Assembly: GCA_947455365.1 (NCBI GenBank)
Contig: CANGNU010000012.1
Location: forward strand, 1-11,868
Length of the DNA: 11,868 nt
Reading direction: 5' to 3'
DNA from: Rickettsiales bacterium
GTDB taxonomy: Bacteria; Pseudomonadota; Alphaproteobacteria; Rickettsiales; UBA1997
Part shown: positions 1 through 7,106 of the stretch, one piece after another
Numbering within the stretch: position 1 is the stretch's first letter
How the letters are laid out: every line of letters begins with the position of its first letter
The notes under the pieces: generated by a model
The model's input: the letters and a program-made list of their open reading frames with translations, nothing else
Told to the model about the DNA's origin: nothing
The model's database searches: none
Program-made: the position numbers and the translations under genes

Positions 1-858
1 ATTGGTGTAAAGATCGTGGGCAATTAATGGCAGAATTTTTGCGGCAATTTTTTTATCAATCAATAAAGATTCGGTCGCGCCGCAAATGCCAACGCGGCGC
101 AGCTTGGCATTCAAAATAATTTTGCGCGCTTTTTCTGTATCACATTTTTCATGAATGTACGAATGACAATTGCCGTCAAGGTGCTTAAACACTGGAATCT
201 TGGTGTTTTTCATCACCGCTTCAATCAAAGATTTTCCGCCGCGCGGAATTACCACATCAATAAATTTTTCCATTTTCAGCAACCATTTTACATAATCGCG
301 ATTAGTGCTTTGCACTAGATAGATAAGGTTGCGGTCGATGTTAAATTTTTCTAGCGATGCCTGAAAAATTGCAATTAAAGCCTGCGCCGAATTGATGCTT
401 TCAGAGCCCGCACGCAAAATTGCCGCATTGCCCGATTTTAACGCCAAAGCCGCAATGTCAACAGCCACATTAGGCCGCGCCTCAAAAATTGCCAGCAAAA
501 CACCAAGTGGAACAGTAACGCGACGAATATGCAAACCGTTGGCCCGCGTGGTTTCATAAAGAATTTTATCTAATGGATTAGGCAAAGCGGCAATCTCTTC
601 TAGTGAGTCCGCAAGCGCTTCTAGCTTGGTTTTGTTTAAAGTAAGGCGATCAATTTTTGCGGCATCAAGTTTATTTTCTTCAGCAGATTTTATGTCAATT
701 TTATTCGCCGCAACAATGCTTGAAAAGCTTGCTCTGATTGACTTGGCGACATCAAGCAAAAGCGCATTTTTTGTTTGCAAATTTAAACCAACAGAATTTT
801 GCGCCGCGTTTTTTACATCAACACAAATTTTGTTAACAATTGACTTTATGTTAGTCAT
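1..858 (-). CDS. proA: Glutamate-5-semialdehyde dehydrogenase (gamma-glutamyl phosphate reductase), N-terminal 286 residues
   Basis: ProA catalyses the second step of cytoplasmic proline synthesis, NADPH-dependent reduction of gamma-glutamyl phosphate to glutamate semialdehyde. I translated the minus strand from ATG at 858-856 and the frame stays open to base 1. Family motifs are clear: the PLGVLLAIFEARPNV block (residues 117-131), ALKSGNAAILRAGSES (139-154) and RRVGICGATESLLID (254-268), where Cys259 is the expected catalytic nucleophile. Known ProA proteins have about 415-420 residues, so roughly 130 C-terminal residues lie outside the window. The ATG overlaps the stop of the upstream membrane-protein gene by 8 bases (ATGACTAA), which suggests translational coupling at the end of the znuB-hemH operon. 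proB is not in the window. Having proA implies some proline synthesis capacity, unlike typical Rickettsia. Confidence 0.95.
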   Translation of the reverse strand, partial: MTNIKSIVNKICVDVKNAAQNSVGLNLQTKNALLLDVAKSIRASFSSIVAANKIDIKSAEENKLDAAKIDRLTLNKTKLEALADSLEEIAALPNPLDKILYETTRANGLHIRRVTVPLGVLLAIFEARPNVAVDIAALALKSGNAAILRAGSESINSAQALIAIFQASLEKFNIDRNLIYLVQSTNRDYVKWLLKMEKFIDVVIPRGGKSLIEAVMKNTKIPVFKHLDGNCHSYIHEKCDTEKARKIILNAKLRRVGICGATESLLIDKKIAAKILPLIAHDLYTN

Positions 859-2287
859 AAAAAAATTGAATTATTGGCAATAAAACCATTGCTGCAGCAA
901 CCACTAATCCAGCAAGCATAAGGCTTGCCGATGAATCTATTTTTGCTGATAATTTTTTATCCAACTCAGATTTTGCAATTTCTAATTTAGCAAAAAATGG
1001 AAAAAATAATTTTATCGTAAATAAAAATAAGCAGAAAAAATTAACCGCAAAAATTATCTGCGCTAAAGATAGATTATTTTGAAAGACAATTTTTAGCAAA
1101 GAGAATTTTTCGACTGCACCCAATGCTGGCGCAACTCCAACTAAATTTAAAAAACCAAATAGCATTAGCGCTATGGTTACTTTCATGTCATAAAATAATC
1201 CACTCATCTCTTTATTTTCAGCCTTTGCCAAATAAAGCATGATGTTAGAAAAAGTTAGAAAAATTAAAGTTATTGAAAGAATAAAATTGGGCAGAAGCTT
1301 ATAAATAAAGGCCTCATCATATAAAGCAAAAATAAAAATGGTGAAAATTGCAAAAATTAACTGACTAAAAAATAAGTGGAAAAATATTGCTTTAAAATCA
1401 CAACTAAATAGCAGCCAGACCAGTGAAATCAACAGGTTAATCAATATGATGATTTCAAAAATGGTTAGACCAATTTTGTCCATCAATACCACAAAAGCAC
1501 CAATTGAGAAAATTTCAGTAATGATTTTTATTAAAATGCAAAGCTTGCCAAAGCCGAAGAATAAAGGCAGCGCAAGGTAAGTGAAGGCAGGATCAAAATT
1601 AAAATTCTTTTGATAAAGCAAATAAGATGAGGTGAAAATTGTCAGCAAAATTCCGCTAAAATAAATGGCGAATAAATACATGGTTTGCCTTCCAGTCAAG
1701 TCGTTCAACACTCCAGAGGCATCAAAAGAAATGCTTTCGCCATATTTTGCAGTAAAAATTATGGCAAATAATAGCAAAATTGTTTCGATTAAAATTAAAA
1801 ATGAAAAAATTCTTGTTGTTGAATTTTCAGTTTTAAAAATAAATTTTGTTGTCAAAAAATAATAGGTTAAAGCCAGACAGTTGTAAGCAAAAAGCAGAGT
1901 TAGAAGATTTTTTGCAAGAAAAATTAAACTAAGAAAAGCAATAAAAAATGCCAAAAATATTTTAAATTTTGCAGAATTTTTTTGTGCATTCAGGTGATAA
2001 AATTTCTCACCGTAAAAATTGCAAATTAACCAAATAAAATTAAGCAAAAATAAAATTTTTATGACCAATTTATTAACTAAAAAACTTAGTGAAATATGTG
2101 GCGAAAAGCTAATAACATCTAAGCTGTAGAAGTTTTGCAATCTGCTGTTAATTCCGCATAAAATGGCACAGAAAAAAATTGGCGTAAATTTTGCAATTAA
2201 GTTTTTGAAATTATTTTCTGGTATTGTGGCAATAATAATTGCAGAAAATATTGGAACAATTAATGCAAGAGAAAGTAAAAAATTCAT
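851..2287 (-). CDS. Orphan antiporter-like membrane subunit, NuoN/NuoM/MrpD superfamily, divergent
   Basis: This 478-residue, very hydrophobic protein has about 12-14 predicted membrane spans, close to the length of NuoN, NuoM or MrpD. The family is placed by motifs: GFGKL with Lys248 (matching the TM7 lysine), MDKIG with Lys271 (TM8 lysine), CDFKAIFFHLFFSQL at 296-310 (matching the usual TDLKR..AYSS..Q motif), and GVAPALGAVEKFSLLK with Lys394 (matching the GxPP..GF..K segment of TM12). Members move protons or sodium as part of respiratory complex I or Mrp antiporters. Two features look degenerate by eye alignment: the TM5 glutamate appears replaced by Asn136, and the PxHxWLPDA motif after Lys248 is absent. 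No other nuo or mrp gene is nearby. It starts 4 bases after the hemH stop and overlaps proA. The superfamily is fairly sure, but the exact subunit and whether it still pumps are unknown. Confidence 0.75.
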   Translation of the reverse strand: MNFLLSLALIVPIFSAIIIATIPENNFKNLIAKFTPIFFCAILCGINSRLQNFYSLDVISFSPHISLSFLVNKLVIKILFLLNFIWLICNFYGEKFYHLNAQKNSAKFKIFLAFFIAFLSLIFLAKNLLTLLFAYNCLALTYYFLTTKFIFKTENSTTRIFSFLILIETILLLFAIIFTAKYGESISFDASGVLNDLTGRQTMYLFAIYFSGILLTIFTSSYLLYQKNFNFDPAFTYLALPLFFGFGKLCILIKIITEIFSIGAFVVLMDKIGLTIFEIIILINLLISLVWLLFSCDFKAIFFHLFFSQLIFAIFTIFIFALYDEAFIYKLLPNFILSITLIFLTFSNIMLYLAKAENKEMSGLFYDMKVTIALMLFGFLNLVGVAPALGAVEKFSLLKIVFQNNLSLAQIIFAVNFFCLFLFTIKLFFPFFAKLEIAKSELDKKLSAKIDSSASLMLAGLVVAAAMVLLPIIQFFYD

Positions 2288-2291
2288 GAGA

Positions 2292-3380
2292 TTAATTTTT
2301 ATGCAAAGCCGCTTGGCAACATTGCTTTAAGCCTGCAGGGCAAGCCCTTGCGGCCTCTTTTCCAGAAAAACATTTCTCTTCTGAAAAAGCAACTTTCTTA
2401 CACATTTCGACTAAAGATTTAATAAAATGTCCATCAACATTAAGCGCAGGAACCCTTAGATAATGAACAATTCCCAAGCTTTTTGCTAAATTACGATAGT
2501 CAATATCAAGCTCTACCAAAGTCTCGGAATGCTCTGAAACAAAGGCGATTGGCACTATTACAGGAATTTTTTTATCCAACGCCGCACGACGAATTTCGTT
2601 GTCAATGCTGGGCCCAGTCCATTGCATTGGTCCAACTTTTGACTGATAACAAACTTTGTAATCTAGCGACGAAGCCTTCTCTTCCAACAGTTGCGCCAAG
2701 TTTTCAATTACCATTTCAGTAGTTTTCTCAACTTGAAAAACATAGGGATCGCCTCGATCTATCAGCTTTTGTGGCAAGCCATGCGCTGAAAATAGAAAGC
2801 GAAAATTTGCCAAATTTTCTTGCGGAAGTTGTGAAATTGTTTGTTTAATCAACTTGCTGTGCGCCAAGATAAATTGCGGCTCGCTGAAGTAACAACAAAC
2901 TTTTTGTACCGAAATTTTTGTGCCGCGCATTTGCTGCTCAAAAGAAAATTTATCGAGAAAATTATTAAAAGAAGACGCAGTAGTTGTAGTAGAAAATTGT
3001 GGGTATAAAGGCAGTAAAATTAAGCGCTCGGGCTGGTATGAAAAAATATTTTTAATCACTTCATCAGTCATTGGATGCCAATAGCGCATATCAACAAAAA
3101 CTTTAAAATCACCGCCAAAAGATAATTCTTTTTCAAGGGCATGAGCCTGTGCCTGCGTTATCTCTAGCAATGGCGACTTGCCACCAATTTGTTGATAAAT
3201 TTTTTGCGATTTTTTATAGCGCCGCGATGAAATTAGCCACGCCAACAGAAAACGAAAGGGCTGCGGCCAACTAATAATTGCTTTATCGTTAAATAAGTTA
3301 AACAAAAAAGGTCGTACCGAGCTTAATTTATCTGGCCCGCCAAGATTAAATAAAACTACGGCAATTTTTTTTCGATGCAT
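2292..3380 (-). CDS. hemH: Ferrochelatase
   Basis: HemH inserts ferrous iron into protoporphyrin IX, the last step of protohaem synthesis, usually at the inner face of the membrane. The 362-residue product has the N-terminal VLFNLGGP motif, LPLYPQFSTTTTAS (123-136), the LFSAHGLP signature (196-203) with the catalytic His200, YQSKVGPMQWTGPS (245-258), and the EHSETLVELDIDY block (283-295) with Glu286, matching the conserved active-site glutamate. The length fits the family. Cysteines cluster at the C-terminus (Cys327, 337, 347, 354, 355), with a further pair at 162-163. Several bacterial ferrochelatases, including that of Caulobacter, carry a [2Fe-2S] cluster, so this protein may too; that is inference. 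It lies 6 bases after znuB and 4 bases before the next gene, so it is almost certainly cotranscribed with both. Confidence 0.97.
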   Translation of the reverse strand: MHRKKIAVVLFNLGGPDKLSSVRPFLFNLFNDKAIISWPQPFRFLLAWLISSRRYKKSQKIYQQIGGKSPLLEITQAQAHALEKELSFGGDFKVFVDMRYWHPMTDEVIKNIFSYQPERLILLPLYPQFSTTTTASSFNNFLDKFSFEQQMRGTKISVQKVCCYFSEPQFILAHSKLIKQTISQLPQENLANFRFLFSAHGLPQKLIDRGDPYVFQVEKTTEMVIENLAQLLEEKASSLDYKVCYQSKVGPMQWTGPSIDNEIRRAALDKKIPVIVPIAFVSEHSETLVELDIDYRNLAKSLGIVHYLRVPALNVDGHFIKSLVEMCKKVAFSEEKCFSGKEAARACPAGLKQCCQAALHKN

Positions 3381-3386
3381 AAAATT

Positions 3387-4154
3387 TTATTTTTTAATCA
3401 ACAAAGTTGGCATAAAAATTACGCCAAAAATTAAAACTGTCAATGCGCTTGGAGAAATTTGATAATAGCTTGCAATCAATCCAGAAAAGGCGCAAACCAC
3501 AATTGAAATAAGCAAACTAAGCCACAACATTTGCAATGCCGAAGATGAAAAAAGCCGCGCAATTGCTGCTGGCAAAACTAATAAAGCAGTCATCAACAAA
3601 ACGCCAACAATCTGCACTGACACAGCAACCGCAATGGTTAGCAAAACAAGAAAAGATAAATTCCACGCGGTAATTTTTACTCCTTCAATTTTTGCTAAAT
3701 CTGGTGCTAAATTCATTAGTAAAATTTTCTTAAAAGCAAAAATTGTGAATAAAATTACTGTCAATACAATTGCCGCTAAACCATATATATCAAAGCTTGA
3801 AACCGCAGCAATATCACCAAAAAGATAGTTAGAAAAATCTAAATCTTTACCAGTTAAATCATTAGTCACAATCGCCAAGGCAATGCAAAAATATGACGAA
3901 ATTGTAATGATTGTATCTTTAGAAAAATGGCGAGTTTTTGTAGCGATTCCAACCAACAAGGCAAAGAGTAAAGCAAAGAAAACTAGCGATAAATTTTGAT
4001 CTAAACTAAAAACTGCACCAAGTGCCGCACCAAGCAAAATTGAGTGCGAAATTGCATCACCAAAGTAAGAAAGCTTTTTCCACAAGACAAAAACGCCAAG
4101 CAAAGAAGCGCTGGCTCCTACCAGAATTAGCGCCATAAAAGGGTTAAAAATCAT
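3387..4154 (-). CDS. znuB: Zinc ABC transporter permease, ABC-3 family
   Basis: This 255-residue membrane protein is the permease of a metal-uptake ABC transporter, most likely ZnuB for zinc. It would work with a periplasmic binding protein (ZnuA) and an ATPase (ZnuC), neither of which is in the window. Diagnostic ABC-3 motifs are KKLSYFGDAISHSILLGAAL (26-45) and DLDFSNYLFGDI (104-115), and about eight hydrophobic segments are visible. Manganese or iron permeases of the same family (MntB/SitC type) cannot be fully excluded from sequence alone. The gene heads the minus-strand operon znuB-hemH-membrane protein-proA. Its ATG is 31 bases from the divergent plus-strand start, and no Shine-Dalgarno sequence precedes it. 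I saw no clear Zur-type dyad in the short upstream gap. Confidence 0.93.
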   Translation of the reverse strand: MIFNPFMALILVGASASLLGVFVLWKKLSYFGDAISHSILLGAALGAVFSLDQNLSLVFFALLFALLVGIATKTRHFSKDTIITISSYFCIALAIVTNDLTGKDLDFSNYLFGDIAAVSSFDIYGLAAIVLTVILFTIFAFKKILLMNLAPDLAKIEGVKITAWNLSFLVLLTIAVAVSVQIVGVLLMTALLVLPAAIARLFSSSALQMLWLSLLISIVVCAFSGLIASYYQISPSALTVLIFGVIFMPTLLIKK

Positions 4155-4185
4155 ATTTTGTTCTAAATTTTATTGAAAAACTATA
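4155..4185. promoter_or_regulatory. Divergent intergenic gap between znuB and the 110-residue protein gene
   Basis: Only 31 bases separate two divergent start codons, so promoters for both directions must sit here or inside the neighbouring genes. On the minus strand a TATAGT hexamer (4185-4180) lies about 25 bases before the znuB ATG and could be a -10 element, but I see no -35 at good spacing. On the plus strand a perfect TATAAT (4182-4187) overlaps the annotated ATG. If it were used, transcription would start after that ATG, so either it is unused or the gene starts downstream (the next Met is residue 13). Assignment is uncertain. Confidence 0.3.
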
Positions 4186-4518
4186 ATGCAAGAAGAAAGT
4201 CAAAACCCAGCAATTGAGTTTATGAAAAAGCAAGAAATTGAGAAAATATCAAAGCATGACGCCGATAAAAAATCTAGCCATTTATCGGAAGATGATGATG
4301 ACGAGAAGAAAGAAGAGGATATTGATATTGGAACCGACGATAACAAAGCGCAGACCATGATGCTGATAAAAATGGCCCTTGAGGCCTCGGCGCGCTATAT
4401 CATTGTAGGGGTTGGCGCCGTAACGGTAATTATTTTGGCCTATAAAGGCGGCCCAATGCTAGCCGAATTTCTTCATAAATTATTCGCTCAACTCTTATTT
4501 GGCAATATCCGAAGGTAG
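4186..4518 (+). CDS. Hypothetical single-span membrane protein with a charged N-terminus
   Basis: I do not recognise this 110-residue protein. The N-terminal 55 residues are highly charged and probably disordered: Lys-rich at about 14-29, then an acidic run (Asp/Glu at 35-48). Residues 58-70 look like an amphipathic helix. One membrane span is likely at about 71-86 (YIIVGVGAVTVIILAY). The tail (87-110) is amphipathic and ends in two arginines. No signal peptide precedes the charged region, so an N-in orientation with a large cytoplasmic acidic domain is plausible. The gene diverges from znuB and lies 134 bases upstream of pdhA. The product is well formed, with codon use like its neighbours, so I think it is real, but a function cannot be assigned. 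The true start could be Met13 (4222) if the TATAAT at 4182-4187 is its promoter. Confidence 0.7.
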   Translation: MQEESQNPAIEFMKKQEIEKISKHDADKKSSHLSEDDDDEKKEEDIDIGTDDNKAQTMMLIKMALEASARYIIVGVGAVTVIILAYKGGPMLAEFLHKLFAQLLFGNIRR

Positions 4519-4570
4519 TAATTGCCCGCAAAGATTGACTTTTACAAGCTTTGTGCTTAAATTCACTTTC

Positions 4571-4585
4571 TTAACCAAAAGTTAA
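4571..4585. promoter_or_regulatory. TTAA-N7-TTAA palindrome, possible CtrA-type site
   Basis: TTAAC CAAAA GTTAA is an inverted repeat with 5-base arms, and it matches TTAA-N7-TTAA, the core of the alphaproteobacterial CtrA box. The base after the second half is A, where the consensus has C. In DNA this AT-rich such a match is expected about once per window by chance, so it is only suggestive. It lies near the predicted pdhA transcription start, where a bound regulator could act on the promoter. Confidence 0.2.
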
Positions 4586-4586
4586 A

Positions 4587-4631
4587 CATGCTTAAATGGC
4601 ATGGGTCTTAGGCCCATCTGCATTTAAGATG
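4587..4631 (+). other. Long imperfect hairpin in the pdhA leader
   Basis: CTTAAATG (4591-4598) pairs exactly with CATTTAAG (4621-4628). Beyond a bulge, CAT (4587-4589) pairs with ATG (4629-4631). Inside, after small bulges, TGGGTC pairs with GGCCCA around a TTA loop (with one G-U pair), giving about 18-19 base pairs in all. The hairpin ends 21 bases before the pdhA ATG. It is not followed by a clean T-run (the next bases are TATATAGTTTTCT), so it is a poor intrinsic terminator. It could be a leader control element, an mRNA-stability structure, or a weak terminator of the preceding short gene. The pairing is seen; any role is inference. Confidence 0.5.
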
Positions 4632-4652
4632 TATATAGTTTTCTAATTAATC

Positions 4653-5669
4653 ATGTGGCAAATGCTGAAAAAAACAAAAGTTGGACATAACTCTAAAACA
4701 GATTTTTCAAAAGATTTTTCTCAGGCCGATTTACTCAAATTTTACGAAGAAATGCTGTTAATTCGCCGCTTTGAAGAAAAGGCTGGTCAGCTTTACGGCA
4801 TGGGCCTCATCGCTGGTTTCTGTCATCTTTATATTGGCCAAGAAGCAATTGCTACGGGCATGCGCCACAACATGATTGACGGCGATAAAGTTATTACCAC
4901 CTATCGCGACCACGGCCACATGATCTCTGCCGGTTCTAACCCTAAAAACATTATGGCCGAATTGCTTGGCCGTAGCGACGGCTCCTCTAAAGGCAAAGGT
5001 GGCTCAATGCATTTATTTGACCTTGAAAAACATTTTTACGGTGGCCACGGAATTGTCGGCGCCTCAGTGCCAATTGGTGCGGGGCTTGCTTTTGCCGATA
5101 AATATCGCGGCAATAATAATGTCACTTTCTGCTATTTTGGCGATGGCGCAGCACATCAAGGCCAAGTTTATGAAAGCTTCAATATGGCAAAATTGTGGAA
5201 TTTGCCAGTGCTCTTCATTATTGAAAATAACCATTATGCCATGGGCACTTCGCAAGCCCGCGCCTCTTCAATTGATGAGCTGCACAAGCGCGGCGAAGGC
5301 TTTAACATTCCGGGGGTAAAAATTGACGGCATGGATATTTTTGAAGTTATTCGAGAAGGTAAAAAATGCATCGATTTTGTCCGCGCTGGCAATGGGCCAA
5401 TGCTGCTTGAAATGGACACTTATCGCTATCGCGGCCATTCAATGTCTGACCCCGCCACTTACCGCTCTAAGGAAGAAGTCAATTGTAAAAAAGAGCAAGA
5501 CCCAATCGACACACTGCGCAAGCACCTTCTTGATGATAAAATTGCTTCAGAAGATGAAATTAAAAAAATCGACAACAAAGTTAAAGATGAAGTAAATGAA
5601 ATTGTAGAATTCGCCAAAGCAAGCCCTGAGCCTGACGAGAGTGAATTGATGACACAAATTTACGCGTAA
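4653..5669 (+). CDS. pdhA: Pyruvate dehydrogenase E1 component, alpha subunit
   Basis: E1 alpha binds thiamine diphosphate and, with E1 beta, decarboxylates pyruvate and acetylates the lipoyl group of E2, feeding acetyl-CoA into the citric acid cycle. The 338-residue product shows [14 protein letters not shown] (38-51), [11 protein letters not shown] (55-65), SYRDH-like TYRDHGH (83-89), KGKGGSMH (113-120) and YGGHGIVGA (129-137). The thiamine diphosphate motif runs from GDG (163-165) to the Asn pair 192-193. The phosphorylation-loop-type segment [19 protein letters not shown] is at 257-275. These residues match the heterodimeric E1 family and resemble Rickettsiales PdhA closely. The first 20 or so residues are variable, and Met4 is an alternative start. 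No Shine-Dalgarno sequence precedes it. pdhB follows after 28 bases. Confidence 0.97.
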   Translation: MWQMLKKTKVGHNSKTDFSKDFSQADLLKFYEEMLLIRRFEEKAGQLYGMGLIAGFCHLYIGQEAIATGMRHNMIDGDKVITTYRDHGHMISAGSNPKNIMAELLGRSDGSSKGKGGSMHLFDLEKHFYGGHGIVGASVPIGAGLAFADKYRGNNNVTFCYFGDGAAHQGQVYESFNMAKLWNLPVLFIIENNHYAMGTSQARASSIDELHKRGEGFNIPGVKIDGMDIFEVIREGKKCIDFVRAGNGPMLLEMDTYRYRGHSMSDPATYRSKEEVNCKKEQDPIDTLRKHLLDDKIASEDEIKKIDNKVKDEVNEIVEFAKASPEPDESELMTQIYA

Positions 5670-5697
5670 TAAACTAAAAATTTTTGATAAAAAAAAT

Positions 5698-6687
5698 ATG
5701 ACACTTAGAAAATTAACAGTCCGCGAAGCACTAAGAGAAGCCATGGCCGAAGAAATGCGCACTAATCCCGAAGTATTTGTGATGGGCGAAGAAGTGGCGG
5801 AATATAACGGCGCGTACAAAGTTACCCAAGGCTTACTTGCTGAATTTGGCCCAAAACGCGTTATCGATACCCCAATTACCGAACATGGTTTTGCTGGCTT
5901 GGCTGTAGGTGCGGCATTTGCTGGCTTGAAGCCAATTGTTGAATTTATGACTTTCAACTTTGCTATGCAAGCAATCGACCAAATCATCAACTCGGCCGCC
6001 AAAACTTGCTATATGTCGGGCGGACAAGTGAGCAGCCCAATGGTGTTTCGTGGCGCTAACGGCGCTGCTTCTCGCGTTGGTGCGCAACATTCTCAATGCT
6101 ATGCTGCTTGGTATGGCGCAATTCCCGGCTTGAAAGTGGTTTCGCCCTACTCTGCTGCTGATTGCAAAGGCTTGTTGAAAGCCGCAATTCGCGATGCTAA
6201 TCCTGTGGTTTTCTTAGAAAATGAAATTACCTACGGCTTCTCTTTTGAAGAAGAATATGACGATGATCATATTGTTGAAATTGGCAAAGCTAAAGTGGTG
6301 CGCGAAGGCACTGATGTCACCATCGTAACCTTCTCATTAATGGTAAAATATGCGCTTGAAGCCGCAGAACAACTAGCTTTAGAAGGAATTGAAGCTGAAG
6401 TTATTGACCTGCGCAGCATTCGTCCACTTGATCGCGAGACCATTATTGAATCGGTCAAAAAAACTGGCCGCTGCGTTACTGCTGAAGAAGGATTTCCCTT
6501 CGCTTCAATTGGCAGCGAAATATCCGCCATGTTAATGGAAGAAGCCTTCGATTATCTCGACGCCCCAATCAAAAGGCTTGCTTCAGTTGACGCACCTTTG
6601 CCATATGCTGCAAACCTAGAGCGCCTTGCATTGCCAAAGGTTGCCAATATTGTTGCAGCGGTGAAAGAGGTTTGTTATCCGAAATAA
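5698..6687 (+). CDS. pdhB: Pyruvate dehydrogenase E1 component, beta subunit
   Basis: The partner of PdhA in the heterotetrameric E1 enzyme. The 329-residue product spans the transketolase pyrimidine-binding domain (about 5-180) and the C-terminal transketolase domain (about 200-320). Clear motifs are [17 protein letters not shown] (30-46), [20 protein letters not shown] (57-76) and AQHSQ (129-133). Glu62 aligns with the glutamate that contacts the thiamine aminopyrimidine in human E1 beta, and His131 with the conserved active-site histidine. No N-terminal lipoyl domain is present, unlike PdhB of some other alphaproteobacteria, so lipoyl carriage must be on E2 alone. E2 (pdhC) is not downstream; an FtsB-type gene follows after 77 bases. 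The 28-base gap from pdhA is A/T-rich with no ribosome-binding motif, and cotranscription with pdhA is very likely. Confidence 0.97.
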   Translation: MTLRKLTVREALREAMAEEMRTNPEVFVMGEEVAEYNGAYKVTQGLLAEFGPKRVIDTPITEHGFAGLAVGAAFAGLKPIVEFMTFNFAMQAIDQIINSAAKTCYMSGGQVSSPMVFRGANGAASRVGAQHSQCYAAWYGAIPGLKVVSPYSAADCKGLLKAAIRDANPVVFLENEITYGFSFEEEYDDDHIVEIGKAKVVREGTDVTIVTFSLMVKYALEAAEQLALEGIEAEVIDLRSIRPLDRETIIESVKKTGRCVTAEEGFPFASIGSEISAMLMEEAFDYLDAPIKRLASVDAPLPYAANLERLALPKVANIVAAVKEVCYPK

Positions 6688-6735
6688 AAACGGACAAAAT
6701 TCCAAACCCAAATGAAAGAGAAATTTTTGCCCCCA

Positions 6736-6749
6736 AAATTTATAAATTT
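6736..6749. repeat. 14-base perfect A/T palindrome upstream of the ftsB-type gene
   Basis: AAATTTATAAATTT is a perfect inverted repeat. It overlaps a second palindrome (AAATTTAAATTT) and is followed by seven T residues at 6753-6759. It fills much of the 77-base gap between pdhB and the next gene. In so A/T-rich a gap this may be simple composition. As a terminator it would be weak because the stem has no G-C pair. Confidence 0.3.
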
Positions 6750-6764
6750 AAATTTTTTTAATAT

Positions 6765-7106
6765 TTGAAAATTTATAATTTCGTCAAAAAATATAACATT
6801 TCCAAAACACTCTTCGTAACTTATTTTATTTTTTTTGCCGTAATAATTTACTTTGTAGGCTGCGCCCTGTTTGGCTCGAAGGGCTTTGTAAAATATCTCT
6901 CTTTACAAAAAGAAATTGCCAATCACGATTTAACCAAACAAGAATTGCAAGATAAACTGCGCGCCAAAAAAAACATGGTCGATGGCATGAATGTTGACTC
7001 ACTAGACCTTGATTTGCTTGACGAAGAAGCCCGTCGCTCTTTAGGATATTCTAACAAAAATGAAGTCGTAATTTACCCCAATCAACAACAAAAAACTGAC
7101 CAATGA
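6765..7106 (+). CDS. ftsB: FtsB/DivIC-type septum formation initiator
   Basis: This 113-residue protein has the FtsB/DivIC layout: a short cytoplasmic end, one membrane span (about 15-36), the FGSKGFVKYLSLQKEI segment (36-51), a coiled coil (about 45-72), and the C-terminal block DLDLLDEEARRSLGYSNKNE (81-100) with the LDE.AR..LGY signature seen in alphaproteobacterial members. FtsB bridges FtsL and FtsQ in the divisome on the periplasmic side. The start must be TTG at 6765, because an in-frame TAA lies at 6759-6761 and the first ATG is at residue 71, after the span. In many alphaproteobacteria this gene sits just upstream of pdhA; here it follows pdhB. Its stop overlaps the next ATG (ATGA). 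Confidence 0.85.
   Translation: MKIYNFVKKYNISKTLFVTYFIFFAVIIYFVGCALFGSKGFVKYLSLQKEIANHDLTKQELQDKLRAKKNMVDGMNVDSLDLDLLDEEARRSLGYSNKNEVVIYPNQQQKTDQ

Larger units (their letters stand above)
4519..4652 (+). promoter_or_regulatory. pdhA leader region with candidate promoter
   Basis: This is the longest non-coding stretch in the window (134 bases). A candidate sigma-70 promoter is TTGACT at 4535-4540, a 17-base spacer, then TAAATT at 4558-4563. That gives a predicted start near 4570 and an untranslated leader of roughly 80 bases before the pdhA ATG. The leader would contain the TTAA palindrome (4571-4585) and the long hairpin (4587-4631). A second A/T-rich box, TATATAGT at 4632-4639, lies nearer the gene but has no recognisable -35. 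I see no tRNA or other RNA gene here. The promoter call is by eye only. Confidence 0.35.

Noticed and set aside
626..883. Plus-strand frame of 85 codons
   Set aside because: Antisense shadow of proA, whose motifs and catalytic cysteine are on the minus strand.
1665..1862. Plus-strand frame of 65 codons
   Set aside because: Antisense of the antiporter-like membrane gene; no recognisable domain.
4182..4187. Perfect TATAAT as the promoter of the 110-residue gene
   Set aside because: It overlaps the ATG, and transcription from it would begin after the start codon; no good -35 (only TTGTTC) is placed upstream. It is mentioned under the divergent gap instead.
4587..4652. The pdhA leader hairpin as a classic intrinsic terminator
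   Set aside because: The stem is long but the following bases are mixed A/T without an uninterrupted T-run, and it lies very close to the next gene.
4966..5319. Overlapping plus-strand frame of 117 codons inside pdhA
   Set aside because: Out-of-frame shadow of pdhA, whose thiamine diphosphate motif lies in the other frame across the same bases.
5547..6002. Minus-strand frame of 151 codons across pdhA/pdhB
   Set aside because: Antisense shadow of two well-supported genes; low-complexity product with no motif.
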